Of a stretch of DNA of 8,095 nt, positions 1 through 6,125 are shown piece by piece. How positions within the stretch are numbered: the stretch's first letter is position 1; each line of letters opens with the position of its first letter. The stretch comes from 66-474 sp035547895 (GTDB taxonomy: Bacteria > Pseudomonadota > Gammaproteobacteria > Xanthomonadales > Rhodanobacteraceae), in assembly GCA_035547895.1 (NCBI GenBank), contig DASZTT010000186.1, positions 1 to 8,095 of the forward strand. Direction: 5' to 3'. The notes beneath the pieces are model-generated. The model searched no databases. It had not been told where the DNA came from and was given only the letters and a program-made list of their open reading frames with translations. The position numbers and the translations under genes are program-made.

Positions 1-77
1 TGATCAACAAGAGTGGCTACCGCTACACGCCCGGCGCGCCGCGCTCCGCCATGCTGACGCTGAACATCAACTACTAG
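1..77 (+). CDS. TonB-dependent outer-membrane receptor, C-terminal end (partial)
   Basis: Only the last 24 residues are present (codons from position 3, TAG at 75-77). They contain YTPGAPRSAMLTLNINY, with the Pro-Gly-Ala-Pro-Arg-Ser turn that often precedes the final beta strand of siderophore receptors of the Fiu/FhuE kind. An alternating hydrophobic strand follows and ends in an aromatic residue, as outer-membrane barrels require for BAM-mediated insertion. The next gene, a PiuC/YbiX hydroxylase, is the usual partner of catecholate or hydroxamate siderophore receptors (fiu-ybiX in E. coli, piuA-piuC in Pseudomonas), which supports the assignment. The likely role is uptake of a ferric siderophore across the outer membrane. 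The substrate cannot be told from this fragment. Family call fairly sure; specific receptor type unknown. Confidence 0.72.
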   Translation, partial: INKSGYRYTPGAPRSAMLTLNINY

Positions 78-83
78 GCGACC

Positions 84-761
84 ATGCTGCTGCACATCGA
101 AGGAGTGCTGGACCCGACAGCGGTCGTGCGCCTGCGCGCGAAGCTGGATGCCGCCGCGTGGATCGACGGCCGCGAGACGGTCGGGCCGCAGGGTGCGCTG
201 GTCAAGCGCAACCAGCAGGTGCCGGATGCATCGCCGTTGCGGATGGAACTGGGCCGCGAGATCCTCGCGGCCTGCGCGCGCCATCCCGATTTCCATGCCG
301 CGACGTTGCCGGTGAAGATCCTGCCGCCGCGCTTCAACCGCTACGCCGAGGGCGGCACCTACGGCGCGCACGTCGACGGCGCCGTGATGGCGCTGGCCGA
401 CGGCAGCCAGCTGCGCAGCGACATCGCCTGCACGGTGTTCCTCGCCGAGCCCGAAAGCTATGACGGCGGCGAGTTGATCGTCGCCGACACCTACGGCGAG
501 CACGAGGTCAAGTTGCCCGCGGGCGATGCCATCGTGTATCCGGCCGGCAGTCTGCACCGCGTCGAACCGGTGACGCGCGGCGCGCGTGTGGCGGCGTTCT
601 TCTGGATCCAGAGTCTGGTCCGCGATGAAGCGCAACGTCGAACTCTGCTGCAACTCGACACCGCCATCCGGCAACTCACGGCGCGCGGTGCTGACCCGGA
701 CGCGGTCAAGCAACTCACCGGGGTTTACCACAACTTGCTGCGGCAGTGGTCCGACACTTAA
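84..761 (+). CDS. piuC: PKHD-type Fe(II)/2-oxoglutarate-dependent hydroxylase (PiuC/YbiX family)
   Basis: A cytoplasmic non-heme iron dioxygenase of 225 residues, which is the family's usual length as I recall it for E. coli YbiX. The double-stranded beta-helix core spans about residues 78-177. The iron ligands are visible as H96-x-D98 (in YGAHVDG) and H158 (in GSLHRV), and R168 is the expected 2-oxoglutarate-binding arginine. The C-terminal 45 or so residues form the helical extension typical of PKHD proteins. The ATG lies six bases after the receptor stop, with only a weak AGG (76-78) as ribosome binding site, so translation is probably coupled to the receptor. Family members accompany siderophore receptors and are commonly iron-repressed through Fur. 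The regulatory site would lie upstream of this window. The physiological substrate of the family is not firmly known; processing of an imported siderophore is a reasonable inference. Confidence 0.95.
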   Translation: MLLHIEGVLDPTAVVRLRAKLDAAAWIDGRETVGPQGALVKRNQQVPDASPLRMELGREILAACARHPDFHAATLPVKILPPRFNRYAEGGTYGAHVDGAVMALADGSQLRSDIACTVFLAEPESYDGGELIVADTYGEHEVKLPAGDAIVYPAGSLHRVEPVTRGARVAAFFWIQSLVRDEAQRRTLLQLDTAIRQLTARGADPDAVKQLTGVYHNLLRQWSDT

Positions 762-824
762 ACCGGACAATCTCCAGGGACGGGAGCTCCGCTACCTGAA
801 TTTCGCGAAAGCGGCCCCATCCAC

Positions 825-854
825 TCGGCACGCGACGGCGTGGCGCGCGATAAT
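825..854 (+). promoter_or_regulatory. Candidate sigma-70 promoter for rapA
   Basis: In the 122-bp gap between piuC and rapA, GATAAT (849-854) matches the -10 consensus at five of six bases and stands out in GC-rich surroundings. TCGGCA (825-830) matches the -35 consensus at four of six bases with an 18-bp spacer. Transcription would start near 861, giving a leader of about 23 nt before the ATG at 884. No factor-independent terminator for piuC is visible in the gap, so read-through into rapA is also possible. This is a pattern match only. Confidence 0.35.
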
Positions 855-883
855 GCGCAGCTTTCACCCACGGCAAAGTTGCG

Positions 884-3709
884 ATGAACTACATCCCGGG
901 CCAACGCTGGGTTTCCGAGGCGGAACCCGAACTCGGTCTCGGGACCGTCCTGCGTTGCGACGAACGCGCGCTGCAGGTGCTGTTCGCCAAGTCGGGCGTG
1001 GTGCGCAACTACTCGGCGCAGGGCGCACCGCTGGCGCGCGCGGCGTTCCGCGTGGGCCAGCGCATCGCGGGACGCGGCGTGTCGTTCGTGGTCGAGCGCA
1101 TCGACCTGCGCGACGGCCTGCTGGTGTATTCCGGAGAAAAGCGCGAGCTCGTCGAAGGCCAGCTCGATGACGAGCAATCGCTGTCGCAGGCCGACGCACG
1201 GCTGATGTCTGCGCGCGTGGACAAGCCGCACCTGTACGAACTGCGCAAGAAGGCACTGCTCGCGCGCGCCGCCGCACGCCGCTCCGCTGCCTGGGGCATC
1301 CTTTCCGCTCGCATCGATTTGTTGCCGCACCAGCTCGGCGTGGTCGCCGCGTGCATGGAGCGCGAACATCCGCGTGCCTTGCTGGCCGACGAAGCCGGCC
1401 TCGGCAAGACCATCGAAGCCGGCATGCTGATCGCGCGCATGCTGGCCACCGGCCGCGCCGCGCGCGTGCTGATCGTGTTGCCCGACGCCCTGCTGGTGCA
1501 ATGGTTCGTCGAAATGCGCCGACGTTTCCAGCTCGCCTTCGCGATCATCGACGAAGAACGCTGTACTGCGACGGCCGCCGCCGAACCCGGCCACAACCCG
1601 TTCCTCGATGACCAGCTCGTCATCGCTTCGCTCACGTGGCTCACGCGCGAGGGCGCACGCCGCGAGCAGGCGCTTGCGGCCGGCTGGGACATGCTTGTCG
1701 TGGATGAAGCGCATCACCTGGAATGGACGCCCGAAAATCCGAGTCCGGAATACCTGGCGATCGAGACACTGGCCGCGGCGACGCCCAGCGCGGTGCTGCT
1801 GACCGCCACGCCCGAACAGCTCGGGCGCCGTGCACATTTCGCGCGCCTGCGCCTGCTCGATCCCGCGCGCTTCAGCGACCTCGACCGTTACCTCGCGGAA
1901 GCGGGTGACTACGCCGCGCTTTCCCCGATCGCCGAACGCATCGCCGACATGGCGCCGCTGGATGCGCGCGAACGCGAGGCCCTCTGCCGGCGCTTTCCGC
2001 ATGACCCCGCGTTGCACGCACTGGTCGCCGCGTACCCCGATCGCGCCGAAGCGTTGCTCGCCGCACTGATCGATCGCCACGGCACCGGGCGCGTGATGTA
2101 CCGCAACCGCCGTGCCGCGGTGGGCGGCTTTCCCGAACGCGTGCTCGCCGCCGAGGAGCTCGATCCCGGCATCGGCGAACCCGAACGCGACCGCCTGCTC
2201 GCGGAATTCGAGGACGACGTGCACGGCGCCGCGCCGCGCGCGTTCGATTACGCCACCGATCCGCGGATCGCGTGGCTGGTGCGGCTGCTCGACGCGCACC
2301 GCGACGACAAGTTCCTCCTGATCGCCACCAGCCGGGCCAAGGTCGAGGCCATCGACGCCGCCTTGCGCACGCGCACCGGCGCACCCATCGCCAATTTCCA
2401 TTCCGACATGACGCTGTTGCAGCGCGACCGCGCGGCGGCGTGGTTCGCGCAAGCAGATGGCGCGCGCCTGCTGCTGTGCTCGGAGATCGGTTCGGAAGGC
2501 CGCAACTTCCAGTTCGCGCACCGGCTGGTGTTGTGGGACCTGCCGCTCGATCCCGACCTGATCGAGCAGCGCATCGGGCGGCTCGATCGCATCGGCCAAC
2601 GGCATCCGATTGTCCTGCACGTTCCGTCCATGCCCGGCACTGCGCAGGAGGTGCTGCTGCGCTGGCATGCCGACGGCACGCGCGTGCTGCGCGAATGTCC
2701 CGCTGATGGCCGCGAACTGTTGCGCAGGTTTGCGGCGGAAGTCGTGCGCATTGCACGGGCACACGCCGCCACGGGCGAAGTGGACGATCCCGAACTCGAT
2801 GGGCTGGTCGCCGCAACTGCCAGCGCGCACGCCGAACTTTCCGAAGCGATCCGCGCCGGGCGCGACCGCCTGCTGGAACTGGCCGCGCAACACGCAGGCG
2901 GCACGGCGCTGCTTGATGCGATGCGCGACGCCGACGGCAATGAATCCACCCATGCGTGGATGCAGGAGTGCTTCGAACCGTTCGGCGTGCACGCCGAGGA
3001 TCTCGGCGATGGCAGCGTGGTGCTGGATCCGGAATTTCTCTCCACCGACGCGCTGGCCGGTTTCACCGATGGCCCGCGCCGCGTCACTTTCGACCGCGCA
3101 CTGGCGTTGGCACGCGAAGAGCTGGACCTGCTGCGCATGGATCATCCGCTGATCGCGGGCGCCTTCGACCTGCTGCTGACCGGCGAGTCCGGCAATGCCG
3201 CGTTCCTGGTCGATCCAGCCCTGCTTCCGCGCAGCGTGGTGCTGGAAGCCGTCTACGTGATCGAATGTGTCGCGGACGTGAGACTCGATACGCCGCGGCA
3301 CCTGCCGCCGACGCCGCTCGCGATTTGCATCGATTCGCGCCTGACCGCGCGCGATTACACGCCATCCGGCGCTGCGCTTGCACGGGCCCGCGAACGCGCG
3401 CTGGACATCTCGCGCTACCGCCGCTATCTCGCGCAACTGGTCCCACCGATGCTGGAAAAAGCCGATACCCTGGCGGCCGAGCGCGCCCTCGACATCACCG
3501 GCGCGGCCGTCGCGCAGGCGCGTACCGTGCTCGACGCGCGCGTGCAGCGCCTGCAGGCATTGGCCGCAATCAATGCATCCGTACGCGCGCAGGAAATCGC
3601 AACCGCGGAATCCGCCCGCGACGCGACCCTGGCGGCGCTGGCCAGGGCCCGTCCGCGACTCGACGCCGTGCGGATGGCCGTGAGCCCGGACTTCCTCGCG
3701 TTGCGGTAG
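884..3709 (+). CDS. rapA: RNA polymerase-associated ATPase RapA (Swi2/Snf2 family)
   Basis: RapA binds core RNA polymerase and uses ATP to release stalled or post-termination enzyme so it can be reused. The 941 residues show the whole family layout. An N-terminal Tudor-like region opens with GQRWVSEAEPELGLGTV (6-22). The RecA-like helicase lobe 1 has Walker A DEAGLGKT (169-176), DEAHH (274-278) and TATP (307-310). Lobe 2 has LLLCSEIGSEGRNFQFA (529-545) and the arginine-finger motif EQRIGRLDRIGQ (561-572). The RapA-specific C-terminal region follows, with LPPTP at 807-811 and a helical tail at about 850-930. The protein is slightly shorter than E. coli RapA (968). Compared with my memory of that sequence, one deletion of about 17 residues falls between GFPER (415-419) and the start of lobe 2. 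The ATG has only a weak purine stretch (GGCAAAG) upstream. All catalytic motifs are intact, so the protein should be active. Confidence 0.97.
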   Translation: MNYIPGQRWVSEAEPELGLGTVLRCDERALQVLFAKSGVVRNYSAQGAPLARAAFRVGQRIAGRGVSFVVERIDLRDGLLVYSGEKRELVEGQLDDEQSLSQADARLMSARVDKPHLYELRKKALLARAAARRSAAWGILSARIDLLPHQLGVVAACMEREHPRALLADEAGLGKTIEAGMLIARMLATGRAARVLIVLPDALLVQWFVEMRRRFQLAFAIIDEERCTATAAAEPGHNPFLDDQLVIASLTWLTREGARREQALAAGWDMLVVDEAHHLEWTPENPSPEYLAIETLAAATPSAVLLTATPEQLGRRAHFARLRLLDPARFSDLDRYLAEAGDYAALSPIAERIADMAPLDAREREALCRRFPHDPALHALVAAYPDRAEALLAALIDRHGTGRVMYRNRRAAVGGFPERVLAAEELDPGIGEPERDRLLAEFEDDVHGAAPRAFDYATDPRIAWLVRLLDAHRDDKFLLIATSRAKVEAIDAALRTRTGAPIANFHSDMTLLQRDRAAAWFAQADGARLLLCSEIGSEGRNFQFAHRLVLWDLPLDPDLIEQRIGRLDRIGQRHPIVLHVPSMPGTAQEVLLRWHADGTRVLRECPADGRELLRRFAAEVVRIARAHAATGEVDDPELDGLVAATASAHAELSEAIRAGRDRLLELAAQHAGGTALLDAMRDADGNESTHAWMQECFEPFGVHAEDLGDGSVVLDPEFLSTDALAGFTDGPRRVTFDRALALAREELDLLRMDHPLIAGAFDLLLTGESGNAAFLVDPALLPRSVVLEAVYVIECVADVRLDTPRHLPPTPLAICIDSRLTARDYTPSGAALARARERALDISRYRRYLAQLVPPMLEKADTLAAERALDITGAAVAQARTVLDARVQRLQALAAINASVRAQEIATAESARDATLAALARARPRLDAVRMAVSPDFLALR

Positions 3710-3779
3710 TCACCTTCCGGCTATGACCTCGATCCGCAGGAACCCGATCAGGTGTACCTTGCGCCTTGGCCGATCCGCC

Positions 3780-3795
3780 GGCCTCATCAGAGGCC
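3780..3795 (+). repeat. Perfect 6-bp inverted repeat (hairpin) upstream of the lipoprotein gene
   Basis: GGCCTC (3780-3785) and GAGGCC (3790-3795) flank an ATCA tetraloop. No T-run follows on either strand, so it is not a standard intrinsic terminator for rapA. It could be a leader structure for the lipoprotein mRNA, a 3'-end stabilising element for rapA mRNA, or chance in GC-rich DNA. An overlapping alternative pairing, GGCC at 3768-3771 with GGCC at 3780-3783, is weaker. Confidence 0.3.
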
Positions 3796-3818
3796 AACCA
3801 GACAGATGACATCATTTC

Positions 3819-3830
3819 AGAGAGAGGGGA
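3819..3830 (+). promoter_or_regulatory. Strong Shine-Dalgarno sequence that fixes the lipoprotein start
   Basis: The purine tract AGAGAGAGGGGA, with core AGGGGA at 3825-3830, lies 7 nt before the GTG at 3838. It is the clearest ribosome binding site on the + strand of the window. It selects the GTG over an upstream in-frame TTG at 3766, which has no such signal. Confidence 0.75.
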
Positions 3831-3837
3831 ACGTATC

Positions 3838-4125
3838 GTGTCTTTACGCTTTGCGATTTGCCTTGCGGTGATTGCGCTGGCCGGGTGCGGAACGACGTCG
3901 TTCGTCATGCCCGCGCACGATGGTGCCTTCTGGGTCACGGGTTCGTCCGGACATTTGAGTGGCGCCGAGGAAAAAGCCCGCCTCGTCGACCAGGCCGATG
4001 CGTATTGCAAGCACCGCGGCAAATCGGCCGTCGTGATTGCTTCCAGCGAAAACGACGCCACGGCCGGCACGCTCGCTGCGCCGGGCAAGTTGGCGCGCGC
4101 GACCGTGCAATTTCGCTGCCAGTAG
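3838..4125 (+). CDS. Predicted small outer-membrane lipoprotein, function unknown
   Basis: I do not recognise a named family. The 95-residue product begins with a short lipoprotein signal: basic Arg4, a hydrophobic stretch at 5-13, and lipobox L14-A15-G16-C17. The residue after the lipidated Cys is Gly, not Asp, which by the Lol rule favours outer-membrane sorting. The mature part is about 79 residues with two further cysteines, C57 (in DAYCKHRGK) and C94 (in QFRCQ at the very end), which could form a periplasmic disulfide. An Ala/Glu/Asp-rich probable helix (41-57) precedes a short beta-like stretch VVIAS (65-69). The GTG start is chosen for its strong ribosome binding site and because it puts the signal peptide at the N terminus; the TTG at 3766 would add 24 polar residues before the signal. 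The gene stands alone between rapA and a convergent gene. Lipoprotein export is well supported; the role is open. Confidence 0.82.
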   Translation: MSLRFAICLAVIALAGCGTTSFVMPAHDGAFWVTGSSGHLSGAEEKARLVDQADAYCKHRGKSAVVIASSENDATAGTLAAPGKLARATVQFRCQ

Positions 4126-4141
4126 TGCCGGCTCGCGTTCC

Positions 4142-4215
4142 GGGTTCGCGCCGTGAGCGAAGAAGGGGCCGCAGCGGTTCGTCGAGCGTGAACCCTGTCG
4201 GGTGCGCTCACCCGA
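4142..4215. terminator. Structured convergent intergenic region, possible bidirectional transcription end
   Basis: Two inverted repeats lie in tandem between the convergent lipoprotein and PhzF-like genes. The first pairs 4142-4151 with 4186-4195 (ten pairs, one of them G-U in the + strand RNA) around a 34-nt loop. The second is a perfect 7-bp stem, TCGGGTG (4198-4204) with CACCCGA (4209-4215), loop CGCT, and it spans the TGA stop of the PhzF-like gene at 4208-4210. Alternative pairing exists: GTGAGCG 4153-4159 with CGCTCAC 4205-4211. Neither strand has a T-run after a stem, so this is not a textbook intrinsic terminator. Confidence 0.35.
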
Positions 4216-5089
4216 GATCCCAGTCGAGCGTCCCATTGACGACGGTGTGCGTGCGTCCGCCGACCCAGATGTCGCCGTCTTCGATGCGGACGATGAGTTC
4301 TGCGTCGTGCCCGACTTCGCGTCCCTGGCTGACGACGTAACCACGCGCATAAGGGCCCGCGGGTTCGGCGTGCGCGATATAGGCGGCGATCAGGCCATTC
4401 GCTGCGCCGGAAGCCGGATCCTCCGTGATCCCGACGCCGGCCGGGAATGCGCGCACCGCCATCCGCGGCGCATCGGACGCGCATCGCGCAAAGGCGCACA
4501 GGCCCATGCTGGCGGTGGCGCGGGCGAGCACGCCGATGGCGCCGTGGTCGGGGTTCCACGCGCGCAATGCGGCTTCGTCCGCCAGTTCCGCCAGCCACCA
4601 TTTGCGCCCGCCTTCGACCAGCGCGGGAGGCAAATGGCCGAGCCGCACGTCGCGCAGTGCCGCCGCCAGCAACGGATGCGCATCCAGCCCTGTGGCGACG
4701 ATTTGCTCCGGCGGCGGCCGCAATAGCAGGCAGCGCGAAGTCCCGTCCCCCTCGACGCGAATGGGCAATACGCCCGCGCCGCACTCCTGCCAAAGCAGGC
4801 CATCACGCGGCTGCGCCACCCCGCATTCGAGTACCGCGTGGGCGCTGCCGATGCTGGGATGGCTGGCGAATGCGATTTCCTGGCGCGGCGTGAAGATGCG
4901 CACGCGATAACCGGCATCGCGTTGCGTCGGCGCCAGCACGAACGTGGTTTCCACGAGATTGTTCCAGCGCGCGAAGCGCTGCATCGCGGCGCCGGTCCAG
5001 TGCCCGGCATCGAGCACCACGCCGAGGTGGTTCCCGCCGCCCGGGCTGGCAGCGAACACATCCAGATGCAGATAGCGCACGCGTGCCAC
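4208..5089 (-). CDS. PhzF family isomerase/epimerase-like protein
   Basis: A 293-residue protein of the PhzF fold (two diaminopimelate-epimerase-like domains). Landmarks are LDVFAASPGGGNHLGVV (9-25), the glutamate of NLVETTF (E47, equivalent to the catalytic Glu45 of Pseudomonas PhzF), IFTPRQEIAFASHPSIG (65-81, with H77 at the active-site His position), EDPASGAANG (223-232), and SQGREVG (254-260) near the C terminus. Two motif positions differ from the commonest form: FASHPS instead of FAGHPT, and Ala229 where PhzF has the Ser of EDPATGSA. No phenazine genes are nearby, so phenazine biosynthesis is unlikely; the substrate is unknown, as for most family members (e.g. YddE). The GTG start is supported by AGAGGTGA just upstream. 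The gene follows secF by 29 bp on the same strand and is probably transcribed from the sec operon, with no obvious functional link. Confidence 0.9.
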   Translation of the reverse strand: MARVRYLHLDVFAASPGGGNHLGVVLDAGHWTGAAMQRFARWNNLVETTFVLAPTQRDAGYRVRIFTPRQEIAFASHPSIGSAHAVLECGVAQPRDGLLWQECGAGVLPIRVEGDGTSRCLLLRPPPEQIVATGLDAHPLLAAALRDVRLGHLPPALVEGGRKWWLAELADEAALRAWNPDHGAIGVLARATASMGLCAFARCASDAPRMAVRAFPAGVGITEDPASGAANGLIAAYIAHAEPAGPYARGYVVSQGREVGHDAELIVRIEDGDIWVGGRTHTVVNGTLDWDLG

Positions 5090-5092
5090 TGG

Positions 5093-5100
5093 TCACCTCT
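5093..5100 (-). promoter_or_regulatory. Shine-Dalgarno sequence for the PhzF-like gene
   Basis: On the minus strand AGAGGTGA ends three bases before the GTG start at 5087-5089 (AGAGG to start, six bases). This supports a GTG start and independent initiation of the gene within the polycistronic message. Confidence 0.7.
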
Positions 5101-5116
5101 GCACGCGCAGCCGTGC
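5101..5116 (-). repeat. Inverted repeat between secF and the PhzF-like gene
   Basis: GCACG (5101-5105) and CGTGC (5112-5116) are separated by a 6-nt loop. They lie in the 29-bp gap, just after the secF stop and just before the PhzF-like ribosome binding site. There is no T-run. It may be chance, or it may modulate read-through or RNA processing. Confidence 0.25.
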
Positions 5117-5118
5117 GC

Positions 5119-6078
5119 TTACGGCCGCCGTGCCAGCTCCGGATTTTCGCGGGTCACCGGCATCAGGTCCTTCTTCGAAACGCCCAGCCACAGCAGCATC
5201 GGGCTGGCGAAGAAAATCGACGAGAGCGTGCCGACCAGGATGCCGATCAGCATGGTGATCGCGAAGTTGTGCACGGCGGGTCCGCCGAAAATGCCCAGCG
5301 ACGCCATGGTGATCGCGGTGAACACCGAGGTGATGATGGTCCGCGACAGCGTGTTGTTGATCGCGCGATTGAGGATCTGCGGCGTGTCGGCCTTGCGCGT
5401 GAGGCGGAACAGTTCGCGCACGCGGTCGAACACCACCACCTTGTCGTTGATCGAGTATCCGATCACGGCCAGCACCGCTGCCAGCACCGTCATGTCGAAT
5501 TCGCGCTGCACCAGCGCGATGATGCCGAGCGTGATGACGGTGTCGTGGAATTCACTCGCCACCGCGGCGAACGCGAAGCGCTTTTCGAAGCGCACTCCCA
5601 GGTAAACCGTGATGCCCAGGATCACCACGATCGCGGCGTAGATGCCGCTGGTCTTCAGCTCCTGGCCGACTTCGGGCCCGACGAAATCCGGCGGCTGCGC
5701 CAGCTTCACGCCCGGGTGCCCGACCGCCAGCGCGGCCAGTACCTGCCTGGACACGGCGGTCGCCACCTTGTCGGGGCTTTCCTTGGCGTCGGCTTTCGGC
5801 GGCTGCAGGCGGATCGAGATTTCGCGGGTCCCGCCGAGGCTCTGCACCACCGCGTGCTCGTAGCCGGCTTTTTCCAGCGAGGCGCGCACGTCGCCCACGT
5901 CGATCGGCTGCTGGTAATTCACCTGGATCAGGATGCCGCCGGTGAAGTCGAGGCCGTAGTTCAGCCCCTTCACGGCGACGGCCCAGATCGACACCAGGAT
6001 CAGGATCGTCGAAATGACGATGCTGACCTTGCGCATGCCGAGGAAGTCGATGTTCAGGTCGCGGTGGAAAAGTTCCAT
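5119..6078 (-). CDS. secF: Protein translocase subunit SecF
   Basis: An inner-membrane partner of SecD. The SecDF complex uses the proton motive force to pull exported chains out on the periplasmic side and assists SecYEG. The 319 residues match the family length. There are six predicted membrane segments, at roughly 18-38, 145-163, 167-190, 195-216, 247-265 and 271-295, with the P4-type periplasmic domain between the first two. Signature motifs are YGLDFTGG (41-48), FVGPEVGQEL (132-141), and IGYSINDKVVVFDRVRE (206-222), in which D212 aligns with E. coli D213. R246, in LSRTIITS, aligns with the functionally important E. coli R247. The ATG follows a weak GAAGA-type site. The gene begins 43 bp after secD and ends with TAA. 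It is intact and certain in identity. Confidence 0.98.
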   Translation of the reverse strand: MELFHRDLNIDFLGMRKVSIVISTILILVSIWAVAVKGLNYGLDFTGGILIQVNYQQPIDVGDVRASLEKAGYEHAVVQSLGGTREISIRLQPPKADAKESPDKVATAVSRQVLAALAVGHPGVKLAQPPDFVGPEVGQELKTSGIYAAIVVILGITVYLGVRFEKRFAFAAVASEFHDTVITLGIIALVQREFDMTVLAAVLAVIGYSINDKVVVFDRVRELFRLTRKADTPQILNRAINNTLSRTIITSVFTAITMASLGIFGGPAVHNFAITMLIGILVGTLSSIFFASPMLLWLGVSKKDLMPVTRENPELARRP

Positions 6079-6110
6079 GGGTCTTCGCTAATGTGGCTGG
6101 CGAGGGTCGC

Positions 6111-6125
6111 GTGACGGACGGTCAC
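6111..6125 (-). repeat. Inverted repeat spanning the secD stop codon
   Basis: GTGAC (6111-6115) and GTCAC (6121-6125) form a perfect 5-bp stem around a 5-nt loop, and the secD TGA (6122-6124) is inside the stem. There is no T-run. A stem this short is expected fairly often by chance in GC-rich sequence; it is noted because similar repeats sit at the other gene ends of this transcript. Confidence 0.25.

Noticed and set aside
758..3436. An 892-residue open frame antisense to rapA.
   Set aside because: It lies opposite a complete rapA with all motifs in the right order. Its translation is rich in Arg, Gln, Ala and His with no recognisable domain, as expected when a GC-biased third position keeps the opposite frame free of stops.
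2956..3726. An Arg/Ala-rich open frame overlapping the end of rapA in another frame on the same strand.
   Set aside because: Its composition is that of a frame-shifted GC-rich gene, and rapA reads through without interruption to its expected C terminus, so there is no frameshift or overlapping gene to invoke.
3739..3766. GGAACCC at 3739-3745 as a possible sigma-E -35 element for the lipoprotein gene.
   Set aside because: No matching -10 element is found 15-17 bases downstream.
3766..3837. A longer lipoprotein reading beginning at the TTG at 3766.
   Set aside because: It has no ribosome binding site and would put 24 polar residues ahead of the signal peptide. The GTG at 3838 has a strong site at ideal spacing.
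4208..5089. Assignment of the PhzF-like gene to phenazine biosynthesis.
   Set aside because: No other phenazine gene is in the window, and the active-site motif departs from authentic PhzF; most members of this family elsewhere are not phenazine enzymes.
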